A stretch of 64,000 bases of DNA. It comes from Nymphaea colorata. Taxonomy: Eukaryota; Streptophyta; Magnoliopsida; Nymphaeales; Nymphaeaceae. Below are positions 27,062 to 40,949 of this stretch, piece by piece. The stretch's first letter is position 1. The number at the start of each line of letters is the position of its first letter. The stretch lies in contig NC_045147.1 in the NCBI RefSeq assembly GCF_008831285.2, forward strand, positions 9,206,334-9,270,333. The letters are read 5' to 3'. Under the pieces are notes generated by a model, which worked only from the letters and a program-made list of their open reading frames with translations, was not told the origin of the DNA and searched no databases. The position numbers and the translations under genes were made by a program.

Positions 27062-30000
27062 ATATTTCAAATGACTTTCCAGGGAAGTCCACTTGCCTCT
27101 ACATTCCAAAGTTACATTGGTGCTTGGAATGGAGACAGGCCAGTGCTATCGACGAGCTACATTGCGTTATATGTCAAATTTGAGCTCCACTCTGCAATAC
27201 GGTGTATTTGGGAAGGAACACCCGATACGATGACAGAATGTATGTGTGGGGGAAGTCTGGAACAGATTGGCTCTGGACTCCTAAAAAATATGAGGAAGAA
27301 ACGAAATTAACTTGAGGGAAATAACTAATAAGGCCATCTTTCATTGCTACGGATTTCGTCCTGCGCCACTACATCCAACACGAATGGGATGGGGGGGGGG
27401 AAAGAATAGAGGCGGATCGAGATGATATGTTCAACTTAAGATAAAATGCGTAAAGACTCGGGGTTAGAGCTGTAATTTTCGGGTTTTTCTTTCTCGCTAT
27501 CCCGTTTAGGAGTCGAGTCGAGTCGTCGTCAGTCGTTTCCGACAACTAAACTAATTTTGTAACCAACAAAACATATTTATAAGTTTTTTACTTCCAAGCC
27601 AAGCAATTGTTTAGCGACAAGAACGATGCACTTCACCACCACCTTTTCTTTTAAAAATTTCAAGGCAAGCACAGAAAGCATGCTTTTCATTTACCTTCTT
27701 ACGTTTTGGTAATCCGCCGCAATGTTTCTTTTCTGTATTCTGTTTTACATTTTCTCCCCCATATATAGTTTTGATCCCTTGATTCTCAAATCACACAGCT
27801 AGATTGCAATTGAAAATTTGATGACGTTTCTGTTAATGATTATTAAAAGCACATTTTCTTAATTTAATCGTCACTAAATGTGTATGTTAATAAATAATGG
27901 ATAACATAATATTTGAACAAGACTTACTACATGTACAAGTCACAAGCTAAACATGTGTCTATTAACTTTTTTATGTCGACCAATTTAATAAGAGCAAATT
28001 TAATATGCAAAGTTTTCGTCCCAGCCAGGGAAGTTAAGAAGGGAAAAGAAAACTTAAACGAGCGATACCACGCAGGAGAAGGTGTCTTTGACAGCAAGGC
28101 ACCGGTTCTTAGCTATACAGCTATATACGAAAGAAAGGACAACGCGTCTAAAATTAGGCGACCTCCAGAAAATAAATAGATATAACCCACCCACCTCAAC
28201 GCGAGTTGGAGCAATTAGATTTTGATCATTTCGGGCTTCAAACAAAAGATTCGAGTTAATACGGTACGGTCATTATACAAATTAAACATAGTTGATGAAA
28301 TGAGAAGTGAGTTTCTGGAATTATAGGTTCATTCTTGAATCTAAATTCTGAAATTGTGATTCTATCATATATATATATATATATATAATCTTCAAAAGTT
28401 TAGAAACTTTTCGTGCCACATGCCATGACATATCATCTCAAATCTAACATTTTATTTCTTGTTTTGTCAAACATATAATCAAACTACGAAATACAAAGGA
28501 AAACTAAAACGAAAATTTTCATTCCAGTTCTAGTGTTGGTGGAATTTGTTTCTACAATAAATAGATTAGAAAGACCAGCGAGAGGGAGGGAGATGTTTCA
28601 CGTGTTCAAAGGAGCCTTGCTTTTCCCCTCCCTCTGGGATGAAACGTTCATCACGTTGGACGGCGGGCGATCGATCGATCGTCCACCGACCATGGACTGG
28701 AGTTTCGAGTTGCTTGTCGCCGTCTTTGAATGAACTGAAAAGCAAGTCATCGATTCGAGTCGTTTGAAATCGAAAAGGACAATTTGCGTTTAGGTGTCAA
28801 CAGAGTGATTGATCGATCACCTTCACTTTTTTTCCCCCTTCGTATAATTCTCTCTTGGCCACATTAAAGAAAGAAGATGTGGGAATGAGTTTAGTTAGGT
28901 GAAGATCTAAACTTGGTGGTGAAAAAGTTGGTTTCAAGTCAAACTGATCGGCCGGTAGGCATGCAAAGCTTTTTTGTGTGCGAGTCCACTTAACCATGTT
29001 AATGGGAACTAGGACTGCCCACGAGCCGAATCTTGCTCGAGTTGACCATACTTGAGCTAGACTCGACTTTAAAAACTTGTGCTCAGCTCCAACTCAAACA
29101 AGTCGAGCTCTATAGAACAGGTTTGAGTTCATACAGCATCAAGCTCGGAATCAATTTGCTTAATTTTTTTTTATTACCTTAAACTATCTTGTTTCTTTTA
29201 ACTCGTTTAACTGATTTCTTTTAACTAATTTAATTATAATCAAACATCTCACCAAAAATTTAAAAAAAGAATGCACATATTTTGCATCCAAATGTCTCTT
29301 AAGGAAAAACTTGGCAACAAAAAAATCTCTCATCTCTCATTCATGTCGAGCCGAGCCGAGTTCAAACAAGTTCTTACAACTAGAACTTAACTTGTGTAAC
29401 ATTTTGAGCAAACTGGTAGGGTAGGTTAGAGAAGTCTCTCGTTTTTTAAAGTTAATTTTACACAAGAAAAAGAGATGTAAACTGCAGCCATTCTCTTCCT
29501 TAATTGCTTAGCTTTCTGAGAAAATGTTTCTGGAAAGGGCGGAGTTGAAGTTGGTTACAGTTTAATTTCTGATCAATTATAAAATGCCAAAATAAACGGT
29601 TCTAACGTTATTAAAAACACACTCGATGGAGTTCTTGTAGCCCCAAACTTTCCCCCTCAAAATTCACGTTGATTGTTTTAAAATAAAGATGATGATCATC
29701 AGCTCCTCTGTGCCATAATATTGCACAAAAGGAATTGGTAAAATCTTTCTTTTTCATGAAAACCTTGGGGCTTCACGGACAACAAACTCGACAGTGGACA
29801 ATATGTATTCATCTTTTGAAAATTAAATCGATAAAACTGTTGCTGTTGACTGAGGAAGGCGCAGTTCGATCGCCCCTAACAAATTGAGGAACTAATTCGA
29901 ATATTCAGTTGTACGTCGAAATTCATAATTCAAATTAATCATGTCGACCACTTCACAACTCAAAGCACAGTCTCCATTCTTCACTTCAATTTTCAGATCA

Positions 30001-31000
30001 GTCGCTTCTGTCCAGCTAATAATTAAAATAGTTCATCGCGTTCAAGAAGAGGTGGGCGTACTTAACTAACCATGTTTTTCTACTGAACACACAACGCATT
30101 TCAAAAAACACCAAAAAAGAGAAAAGGTGGAGGTAACAGAAACATCTTTCACATTAACAGAAACAAGTCCCCAAGTGGTCGCTGTGTACTATTTGTTTCC
30201 ATGTCATTGAAACGTATGAAAAAATAAAAGTAAGCTCGATTGTTCAATTACGCTGAAGATAAAAAAGGGATTCTTGGTTCCCAATCTTGAAGGGATACTC
30301 ATCCCTAGCTTGGACCTATAAAAATGAAACGCTCATAGCGACAGATTGACCAAAACGGAATAGTAATCTCAGGTTCACACCTTCCTTGTCGCAGCAAAGA
30401 AGCGTGCATGATTTATAATATAATTAAGCACATGTATGCTGGGACACGATGACCATGTTTGACAAAAAGCTGATTTATTGTAATGCCATATGGGTTTTCA
30501 AAAGACTTTATGAAAAGTTGCCCAACTTTTGGTGGAATACCAAACAGATGACGTCTGCGGGGCTTAGGTATGGTAGCCAGTCTGCTGAATATCTGGAAAT
30601 CACCTGCTGAATCTTACACTTCCGACCTTTATTTATATATATATATATATATAAAAAAAGACACATTTACTGTTTGGGACAAAAGATACAGATTCCTATG
30701 ATAAAGGATAGAGGCAAAGTAAAAAAAAAAAAAAAAACATAAATCATTTTATGTAAAATACCCTATATTTTTCACATTGGCGAAATTACCATTTTACTCT
30801 AGCTATATTGTTTTGCAACCGGTTTCCAAAGGCATTTTGGATTGGAAGGCCTTTAAACATTAACCAAGCCCCAGCTAGCCCGTTTAGGTGCCAAACACCT
30901 AGAGTCTAGATGAACTGGAACTAACTAATATGCTGTCATCTTATCAATTGATCATTAACTTTAGAAAACATCAAGTGAGGCAATTCTTAGCTCTACAGGC
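27062..31000. other. Intergenic DNA, no gene recognised
   Basis: Only simple features are visible: GTCGAGTCGAGTCG near 27512, (AT)n at 28367-28387 and 30634-30652, GATCGATCGATC near 28667, and a GAGCCGAG/CTCGAGT-rich stretch at about 29010-29400 typical of degraded plant repeats. The open frame 27071-27310 (79 aa) has no recognisable domain. Confidence 0.5.
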
Positions 31001-33300
31001 CTCCTAGAGTAGTTAGAATAAGCTCACCAGCTTTCTGTTCACCTCACCCTAGTTTAAGTCAGCTCACTGGAACCTGAAAACTAGTTAAATCTGACATCCT
31101 TGATCTCGACTGAGCTCATGATGGGTTTACCTGTAAAAAATAATCAACCCAACCGTAGAGCCTCTTCTAGAAGGGACTGGTTTTGCTCACATTAAATCTA
31201 GGATAAAATGCAATCCCTCTCAATTTGGGAGTTGTGTGTTTGCTCTCATATCTTATTTTAATCTAAACCAACAGTTTGTGCATGTGTTGCTGTTTCCAAA
31301 TCCCCCACGAACCTACAAGTTTTGGTTATCATGTTGCTGGATTCGATTTGTCAAAACAATATTATGGGTGGAAGTCTTGGCTGGATCAACCTATGATACT
31401 AGGTAAAAGGTTCCCCTTACCCAATAAGAGACAATGGTTATGTATATCAGTAAGTGAGAAGAAACGATAAAACTTGAACCCAATAACCCAAATGGAGGAA
31501 TCTATGATACATACATTATATTTTATCCAAATATATATGCATACCCTGTAATTGGAGCTTTTGCCACTAAAGCTTTGAGTGACTTTATCTAGAAGTATGG
31601 AAACACCTCAAGTTTTCACATGTAGAATGACCAAGGATTTGAATATGGTTTTTCCAAGAGGATTTCAAAAATAGGTGCCATGAATTGTACCAAGAGCAAA
31701 TCATATAGCCTAGATATTACACCAGGACCTAGATCGTTTAGGATGTTGCCACTTAAAAACAACCATTTTGCCCTTGAATCTCTCTATTTTTCCCATTTTC
31801 ATAGAATAGCTATGGAAACCTTGAGAATTGTTTGCCACAAGCCCAATCTGGATTCTTTACCTTTCTACAAGCCACTAGGAATAAGCAAGACAAGTTTCTC
31901 AATTCAAATTCAGTAGAAAATAGTCCAAAAATGGCCCATTTCCCCAGTTTTCCACCATTTCTTGTTGCCAGAACACTTGTAGACCAGATCATACCCACAA
32001 TAGGATCTCTTTAGTCTTATGAGAGTATTTTTAATTCTGCTTCTAGTTTTTCAAGCCTAACTTCTAGTATGAGAGTAGTCATTTCTAAAAAATGACACAT
32101 CATCTCACCCATTTTTTGCTTGTTTGGTCATCAATTGTATTTTGATTCGAGCGAGCCAGCCCAAAATGTGCTGGGATCATACTCTTTAGTGTTGGGTCTA
32201 AGTATTTTTTTTTTTTTTTTTGTTTTAGATTGAATAATTCTATCTCAGATTGAGCATAATTTGTAGTTTTTAATCATTCTTAAAGTGTCAATTTTCAGAC
32301 ACTATCACTAGTGACTTCTAAGTTGATTTTTTAGAGATCTAGAAGGTCAATTTTCGATCTATTTGCACATATAGATTCATGATCACTTGAGTGAAGTATC
32401 AACATTTTCAATTTCCGTAGATAAGCGCAAAATCACTTTTCCATTTTACCCCCACATTTCTATTTATCTATTCTATTTTTCAGAAGCAGTTTTGGAAAAA
32501 TGCTAATTTTGGAAGGGGAATTGACAAAATGTTATAATAAAATCTAGCACACCCTTTAAAGCAAACTTGGGATAAGACCAATTTAATTTTTATTTCTATG
32601 TGTTTTACTGCTAAAACTATATTCTTCTACTAAATAGTGTATTCGTCTTATGCTTTTGGTATTAACCTTGTGCATTCTCATCTAATTATAGTATAGTTCA
32701 TGCGTTTGTTGTTGTATGTAGTTTTTATTGATTTGTTAAGTGTTTTGGCTAGTAGTACCTAGGCGGTTTTATGGTCGGCAGCTCCCAAGTTGCCCCATCA
32801 GGCTGCTTGCTGCGTCCAACAGCATTTGCATTTATTTTTCTTTAGTTTCATTTATTTTTAGAATCAATTAATTAAGTTTTAGTGTGCATTAATATAGATT
32901 GGGTAAGTTTCAGCTGTATCTTGTTAATTTAGTAAATGAGCTGTCAGATTTAGAGATTTGTTGTTTTCAGAAAGGAAAAAGGTGCTGTTTTCAACCAACA
33001 CCTAATTTTAATTATTTTCTTTCAGTTACATGCATTCCCAATATTTATTTTCGGCATTTAGGTGCATATTATTGTAGGTTTCACAATTTTGAGCTGCTTT
33101 TTTTATTGATTTTTTTAGTGTTGTCATGCAGCAATTTTGAGGCTTTTAGAAGCAGCTCATTGGTGTGTGTTGGTGTGTCCACTGCTTACTGGTTGGTTGA
33201 TTGTAACTAAATCTTGCTGCTCTTAAGTAGATGTCATAGTATGTTAACGTTTAATTAGCTAAAAATAGATATATGTTATGTATTAATTGTGTCTATACCA
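31001..33300. other. Intergenic AT-rich DNA, no gene recognised
   Basis: Nothing identifiable on either strand. Open frames at 31276-31470 and 31680-31916 lack known motifs and have no splice context that I can support. Confidence 0.45.
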
Positions 33301-34300
33301 TGTTTAGTAGGTAGGACTGTTCTTTATGTACATGTATACATAGCTGCTTGTGATGTTATTTTCCTACAAGTTGCTTTACACTCTACTGAATTTTCTGTTG
33401 CAGTTTAGCGAGTTCAATAATCATCTTTTATTTGAAGTAATGTCTAGGACAATATCAGTTGTTAATCTCTAAAGATAGTTAATTTAAGACTTATATACTG
33501 CTCTTTACTATTTTAAAGGTTTAGTGTGTGGTCTCTTTAGTTCGTTTCTTCCCATATTTGCACTATATTGTAGGTTAGTAAGTTGGACAGTTTTCTTATT
33601 GGGGAATATCGTTTGACAGTGAAAACTAGGATTTAATTATGATTTATACTTATTTCTAATGTTTGAATTACTAGTTATTGCATTTTCCTGTACTTGGCAT
33701 AGAGTGTGCATAGCATCTTGTTTCTTGTTGTGTTTTCGTTTTACTACAATTCTATTATAGTTAGTAGATTAAATAGTTGTCTCTTACTTGAAGTAATATT
33801 TGTAAGGAAAACTTAGTTGATGGTAATTAGTTTTAGCTCAATTAAGGTGTAGACTACTATTTACGGTTTTTATGTTTTAGAGAGAGAAAGTCCAGTTGTA
33901 TCTTGTTTTTGCTACAATTTTCTATTTTAATATAGTTTAGTAGGAAATATAGTTACCTTTTGTAAAAAAAATAGCTTTTAGATAAAAATTAGTTGTTGAA
34001 TATTAGATATACTTAGTTTTTGTATACAGACTATCATTAGCGTTATGCATTAGTTTTTACTGTATTTTTTAATCATTTATAGTGCAGTTTGTTATGAAAA
34101 ATGGTTTTTTTCTTAAAAAATATACTTAAATGAAAATTAATTGTTAATTAGTAGATATACCTAATTTTTAGATATAAACTGTTATAGAGAGAGAAAGTGC
34201 ATATTTTGCTTGAACATTTGTTATTTTGATGCATTCCTCGTTATAGTTTGAGAGTTTATATCATTATTCTTTGAAATTTATGATTTATAGTATTTAGTTT
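33300..34300. repeat. Degenerate tandem repeat, period about 150-190 bp
   Basis: An anchor resembling ATAGTTTAGTAGGTTAAATAG recurs near 33403, 33572, 33760, 33930, 34080 and 34245 (spacings 169, 188, 170, 150, 165). A second anchor of type TTAGTTGTTAATTAG follows each at a similar distance (33457, 33640, 33817, 33988, 34137), and AGAGAGAGAAAGT occurs at about 33880 and 34185. Copies are heavily diverged. Confidence 0.6.
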
Positions 34301-35044
34301 CTCAATTTTATTATTATTTTGTACTTTAGCAACCTAGGCTGCATATTTTAAGTAAGCTAGTCTGAGCTTGGGTTAACCAACATTGACCAAGGCTTAGATG
34401 TTTTTGTCACCTAAGACACTAAATGGTTTGTATTTTTTATTAGCAACTACGTACAAACTTGGATAGAAAGTGTGTTGTTTTTGTGCACGGGCAACAATAT
34501 ATAGTTGCCAATTTACTTTCTAACATGTTGTACAGTTGAATACTCTTTTTTAGATAATTTGCAACTTACTCGAGAGGGAAGTGGAGCAATGACAAGGAAA
34601 CTGAAGGCTTCACATGTTGGAGAAAATTGAGGCGCTATTGAAGATCAAAGAGTTCTAGTGTCTTCAAAAGGCTGCCATATTTAGATTTTAGGATTTTTTT
34701 TCTTGTTTTACTTGCTTTTGTTTGTTGCAACATTTATATAAGTGTCCATGAACGCCATTAAACATTTTGGAAATGGGTTGAACTTTAATTGTTGTAATAG
34801 GAGTATCATGTTTTGAGTAATAGAACTCTTGCTCTCTTGATTATACTATGAACTCGCTAGATTTTCATTACATATATTGATAGTCAAATAGTTGTCCCTA
34901 GAGTTACTCGAACTCACTATTTGTGCAATCAGATAAATATAACTGATGCATGGTTTTACTTTGTATTACAACAAAATATTTGATTATATATGTGAATAAA
35001 GATTTGAAATTGATTGCAAATTATATTTATGTGCAAAACCGCAC

Positions 35045-36000
35045 CAGGTATATTGAGCTGGACCTCCTAGCTCAGCCTGGCTTCAATGTCTATGATGTGG
35101 GCATCGGTCTTAATGAAAAACATTATCATGCAGTTGGCAAAGCTAGAACGAGTGCATTCATCATAGCCTTCTTAAGTTGGTTGAAGGCAAAGGTAACTCT
35201 CTTGGTCCACAAACAAGAGTTTGTCTTCAAAAGTTGGGTAAGCAGGGCTGCAATAAGTCCATAATATTGTATAACCTCATGTAATAACCTGCGATGCCTG
35301 AAATTGTTCTTAAAAAATAGATATTTTTGGGAGTTAGGATTGTTCAATGGCTTGGAGCTTTTTCTTTTTGACCCAAAAATGCATTTACACTTTTTTTTGC
35401 AAACAGGTGGTGTCCGTAGAGTATTTTTAAAATAGCTTTAACATGGTCCAAGTGATCAGACCAAGTTTTGGAATGAATAGAATCTCACAAAAAAAAAAGA
35501 CCAGGACAAATATCCTGAAATATGGGGAAAAGATATCACTCATGACCATTTGAAATATAAGCAAGTGCATTTGTTCACTCGAATGACATGACAAGAAGCT
35601 TATAGTGGCCATAGTGGGTTCTAAATATGATATTGTCAACATCTTGTCGAGCTATTTGGACCTGGTGGTAACCCGATCTAAGTTCAAACTTTGTGAAAAA
35701 ACCAAGCATGATAAAATTCATCAAATAGATCATCTACAATAGGAAAGAGGTGCTTATCCTTGGCGGTGAAGTCATTCAAGCCCTGATAAACCACACAAAA
35801 CGCCAATATCTATTCTTCTTGTAAACCTTTCAATCTCATTTTTCTGGATGTGGGCATATCTAGGCAGCCTAGCAGCCTAATGTTGACTGGTTTGGCCCTA
35901 TCCTTGAGGATGATATGATGGTCTTGGGAGCAAAGAGGCGGCAAACCCTCAGGTACTTGAAAAATGAGCTGGAATTAATCCAATACTCATTATAAATCAC
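35045..36000 (-). pseudogene. Dead Ty3/gypsy reverse transcriptase-RNase H fragment
   Basis: Read on the minus strand through many stops and shifts, the translation follows a gypsy polyprotein: VPEGLPP...SQDHHIILKDRAKPVN (near 35960-35900), FPIVDDLFDEFY, SGYHQV, FRTHYGHYKLLVM, KTWSDHLDHVKAILKILYGHHLFAKKS (35455-35375), then GLIAALLTQLLK and AFNQLKKAMMNALVLALP (35280-35130). The catalytic FxDD box reads VFFFCEIL over a T-run, so both aspartates are lost. No intact gag, protease or integrase is nearby. The fragment stops at the inverted-repeat end at 36012. Confidence 0.88.
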
Positions 36001-36011
36001 GTGAAACCTTA

Positions 36012-36130
36012 GAGGTCGTTTGATGGCCACAAGACACGCAGAACAGGACACGCGTGTCCTGTTTAGCAGATTTTTTCATCAAACGCTGGACAGGACGGAC
36101 GACTGAAGGAGGGTATAAATGATTTTTTTG
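36012..36130. mobile_element. Left terminal inverted repeat of a DNA-transposon-like element
   Basis: GAGGTCGTTTGATGGCC, then CAGAACAGGACACG, and further in AGGGTATAAAT followed by TTTGTCCC, are repeated inverted at 47400-47551. TTA precedes the end at 36009-36011. It directly adjoins the gypsy fragment. Confidence 0.6.
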
Positions 36131-38000
36131 TCCCTGAGCTAACCCTCGGAACGGAATAGACAGGACAGAACTCATCTCCCGCCCCCCGACGACCCCGAGC
36201 CCTCGACGCATCTCCTTCTCCTCCAGCTCCACCCCCATCTCCTTCTTTTCCACCTCCGCCCCCATCTCCCCTACCTTTCTCCTCTTCTCCACCCTCGACT
36301 GACTTTCTCCTCCATCTTTGCCCTCGTCTATGCCGCCGAGCTGCCTGATTCCTGTTTCTCTCCTTCTCCTCTGTCGCCCGAGCTGCCCTAGCCCTTGCCC
36401 TGTAGCCCATTCTTGTCTTCCTTGCCCCTCACGCTTCTTCACCCTCCTTCAACCTCTCGCCTCCTTCAAACGTGCAGTGGATTGAAGCTGCCCCTCGCCC
36501 TGCCAATCAAGCAATCTGCCCATTCCACAGGTATGTCCCTGTCTTACGGCTGCTTCTCCATTGTAGGCGTTTGTGAAGCAAAGGTCTATGCTGTATTAAC
36601 ATTTTGATATCTCAGATTCTCAAGCAATCTTGCCTTTTTCCCATTGTCGTTTTTCATTTGCAGGCAGACCACCCGTAGCTTCCGTTGCAGCCTAGCAGCT
36701 CCTCAGCTTCCTCTTCTCCTCTCCTTAGCAGGAACGACAGCTCTCTGCAGCAGTGACTCATCCGACTCATTTCCGGCATTTCTGAAGAGCATCTCCAGAG
36801 AAGGGTAAATCCCCAACAATTACTTCGTTATGGTTCTCATCTTTTGTTTCCCCTTTTCCTCTGTTCTCCTGACAGATTATTGGGCAAGAACTTAATAGTT
36901 TAATCTTGGATCATGTTGCCAATCTGAAATAGTAATTTCTACGCAGTCGATGGATAGTTTTACTGATTTGGTTCCTTTGGGATTTATTAAGGTTATTAAA
37001 AATAATAAGGGTGTGCTAATTGTTCTTCACTTTGTTAAATTTGCACAGAAATGTGCTGTGCGGCTTGATAATGGATATTGTGGATGGAAATTCATGGTTA
37101 AACTGAAAATTGTTTTCCTACATAGGTATTTCGGTAGACCTGTAATGGGCTCCATGTGGAGAACTTTTGTTATTGCAGGTTGCGACGAGTTTCTTTTCAA
37201 TCTTTCAATGTTGTGTGTAATGAAGTTCCGAGTACTTTTCGATGATTGACCGCCTACTGTTTATGACCGTTGCTTCTAGGATGTTGTCTTCCATGTAAGA
37301 TGAGCTGATTCGGACATGAGGACCCTGGGTTTTGCCATTCATTAGTGAGAGGTTTAATCTTCAGTTGTAAAATCATTTTGACATTTTTATGTTTTATGTT
37401 AAAAAGTATCAGATGAAGTTTAAGTTTTTCTCGTTAAGAAAACGGATGAGGATGGATCATGAGGGCATATGAACAACTTTCATTAGTTAAGTGTGACAGT
37501 GGAATATAAAGACAAAGAAATGTATAGCAGTTAGAAAATTATGTATGCAATCCAATGTCGTAAGTTGGGCCTTATGTCGTACGTCAAAAGGGTCTACCAG
37601 GAATGGCATCCTTTTTTCACTATTTTGTTTCTATATGCAGGTTATCATTTATTCACCTGCTCGCACTGCAACTCAGCAAGGTTCAGGAAAAGTTGGAAGG
37701 TAGAAAATCAACTTCTTGTCAACGCAAAAGTAAGTTATGGTGGTCCTTTCTTTCCAACAGCTGCATGTTCACATGTTTTTCAGGATCCTGCTGTCTTCCC
37801 GATGGTTACTGTCATAGAGAATACAGTGTTAATGACTTCTGCTACAAAGCCTGCCAGGGATATAAATTACCAAAAAATGGCTATGTAGTGTGTACAATGT
37901 ACAAAAACGTAAGGGGGAAAACAGCCTACAAAATCAAGGCAGTGCATCCCCATTAAGCTTGCCTCAAAAGCCGCTGCTCATACTTTCTTGGCTCAATGTA
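36131..38000 (+). other. CT-rich leader and possible spliced remnants inside the element
   Basis: A C/T-rich, GC-rich stretch (36170-36530) resembles a 5' UTR and ends in a good donor CACAG|GTATGT at 36530/36531. Open frames follow at 36950-37249 (99 aa, MDSFTDLVPLG...) and 37541-37956 (two frames, one Cys-rich, with several possible acceptors). None matches a transposase or any domain I know. They may be exons of a decayed element gene or chance. Confidence 0.3.
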
Positions 38001-40949
38001 GCTCATCGGCCTCAAACTTCATAGACAGCTTCAGGCTCTTGGATGCATGACATGGCATGTGAGCCATACAAATGTCGAATGTGAGATTTCTATACATACC
38101 TTAACTAGCTAGGAAGAAAAAAGCAGTATGCCATGGTCAATGTACACTTCTATTCACTTCTATGGTCAATGTCATAGTGCGTGTGTGTGATCTGTAGAAA
38201 CCAGACCATTAAATTAAAGAATGTTTGCTGATATGGTGAACTCATCGAAAATATGCATGTCTCTGTTGTTCTCTCTCTCTCTCTCAGCTTTGGTACACAT
38301 GTTCAATGATGTCTCTTTGTATATGTTGTTGTTAGTGAAAATAATGGCCAATTTTGTGAACTGATAGGCTGGTATCAATTTTGCATTTCAATAACATAAA
38401 AACAAGCATTTCCCATGATTTCTGTATTCAATCTTTTTCTCTTACTTTCCATATTCAATCATTTACCCGCTACAGATCTTTGTCAAGGACTAGTTCTCTA
38501 TCTTCTTTTCTTTTCTACTGAACTTATTTCTGCAGATCATCTCTCTCTCTTATACTAGATACATATATATATAGAAAGAGGATTGGAAGGTGTAACTTAG
38601 AAGGAAGAAGCATGTTGTCATCGTTATTAGAAATGAGTTCTTTAAACTGCGTAGGTTCCTTCCTTTCGCCAGTCACCAATATATTTCATACATCGTAATT
38701 AAAATTTTTCAAACAAGTTTAGCATCTTTACATACATAGTGGCAATGGAGTTTTGTCTTATTCTCAACCACAACCTCACCGATGGAAGTTATTTCAAATG
38801 ATAACAATGGGTCTATGCTAGGTCTTCATTAATAAAGTTGTTTGTTGATCCTATGTTAATAAAAATACTCATTTCATTGTCTCCTACCCTACATTTGTGT
38901 GAACACCCAAAATTTTTACAAATTCAAATCACCATTTATCCTTAAGATGAGATTTTTAAATTGATTTTCATAAATCAAATTTCAAGAACAAATGGCTATT
39001 TTGAGCTAAACAAGCACTTTCTACACCAGTATTGAATACGTGGACCCAAACCACCTAGGTCATCCAAGTTAAAAATTATCATTTTTCCCATGCATCCTAG
39101 CAACTCAACCTAAAAAGTAAGATTTTTTTACTTAAATTTTGAAAATTACCTAACATTTGAGTAACTAGGTCATTTTTCAACTTTACATGACCCTAGAAAT
39201 CACTAGAGTGAGCTCACTAGGGAGGGTTATCCCAGTCTAAAGCCAACTCTTTTGTAGTTCAAATCATCTCATACAACTCAAATGTATAACCTTTAGCTCA
39301 ACCAAGTCCAAATAAGTTCACCTTAATGGAGTGAAAATTTTATTTTACTTATTTTGAATCACCCATCCCAAGTTTCAGTGTTATACTATCTTGCAAATTG
39401 CCATTGGGTCTTTCTCTCCCATGTTTTTAGGGGTTTGAGTTGAATTTGAGTTCAACTTGATAGAATGAGCTGATACCGAGTTGGAATTATGTTTATCATG
39501 TATAAATCAATGCTCCCTTAGTTTGGTCTGGATTCATTCCTCTCAGTTTCCGTTCAATTCAGTTTCAAAGGCCACGGAACTCATTCCTAGTACCTGCTAT
39601 GCTCCATAATATGCTATCAAGATCAATTTTGCAAAATTACAACATTTTTTTTTTACCTTTCAGCATGTCCTTACAAGTAACTTTTCCAAGCACCCCCAGC
39701 TCCACTAATGAAAATTTAAATAAAAATCAAAGTTTTATGGCCTTCTTCAATTTCTCCTAACAAACGTGTTACACATGGCTTGGTAAAAATTTGTTTCTTT
39801 TTTTATTTTTAGGGCAAATCGAGAGGATTTTTTCAGCAAGATTTTGACCAGACCCTATTTAGGAATGTAGCCACAGGCTGATACAACCAGATTAGAAAAA
39901 TTCATGTAGAACTTTGGAAATACATATAGAGGCAAAATGGTTACTTTTTAAAGGTATATTCTTCTACATAAACATATGTTTGGGTCACATATACCTTAGT
40001 TTATGATTTTCTTTGTTTTCTAGAATCTTAGTTTAAGTCAATCCCCTTATTTGAACCAATTTCAATTTAAAATCACACACAAGGATATTTCGATCCTTTG
40101 CTACAGTGCACGTATTTTCATAAAACCTAACTTAGGAGCCACATGAACCTAACTTAGCATTTTCATGGATCTGGTAGGCCTAAGCCTAGGCTTAGCTTAC
40201 CCCACTTTCTTATTAAAATTGAAAATTTCAAAAATAGCACCTAAACTGAGCCCAATGAACCTATGCCCAACTTAGGTCTGAACCCAAATTTTCAAAAGCA
40301 GGTCCAGTTCATCTCATCCAGCTTGAACCCACCTTGCCCAACTCAAGCCAGGTCCAGGTCCATGCAATTTTCAGATCTTCATTTCATATTTTTTATCCAG
40401 AACACATATGTATGTCTTATTTCTATATCTGGATCTTATATCTATGTCTCAACTTTGATCTATTTTTAGTAAACCCATATCCATTATTCCCATTTCAAAC
40501 CTTAGATATTAAGTCATAATCCAAATCCCAATACCACATATAGATCCGTCTTTTAGAATTTTTCTTGGATCTGGACATGGGTCTCAACATCAAACCTAAA
40601 TATAGTATCCACATGTGAGCTTAATGCACATTATATTTCAAAAATGAAACATAATTTCTCACTCCATGCATAATATCTGTTTTCACCCCATATTTTCCCA
40701 AAAAGGGGGGGTGCATTTTATTTTCACTCAAATCTCAATTATGTCATCTGGATTTAATGCCTAGGCCTTAAGCCCAATCTTAAACTCAAAATAAATTTGC
40801 GACTAGTCGGTCCAAAATGAATCTCTAAACCCTCGTCTGAAACTAAACACAAAATTTCAATTCAAAACCCAACTTTAGACAAGAAATTCAAATCCAAAAC
40901 TTAAGTTCAGATCCAAATAAGAATTTCAAAATTCAAAACCAAAATCAAA

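Noticed and set aside
35990-36442. Two overlapping minus-strand frames rich in Gly, Arg and Glu
   Set aside because: They arise from the C/T-rich leader read in reverse and cross the transposon end; there is no domain.
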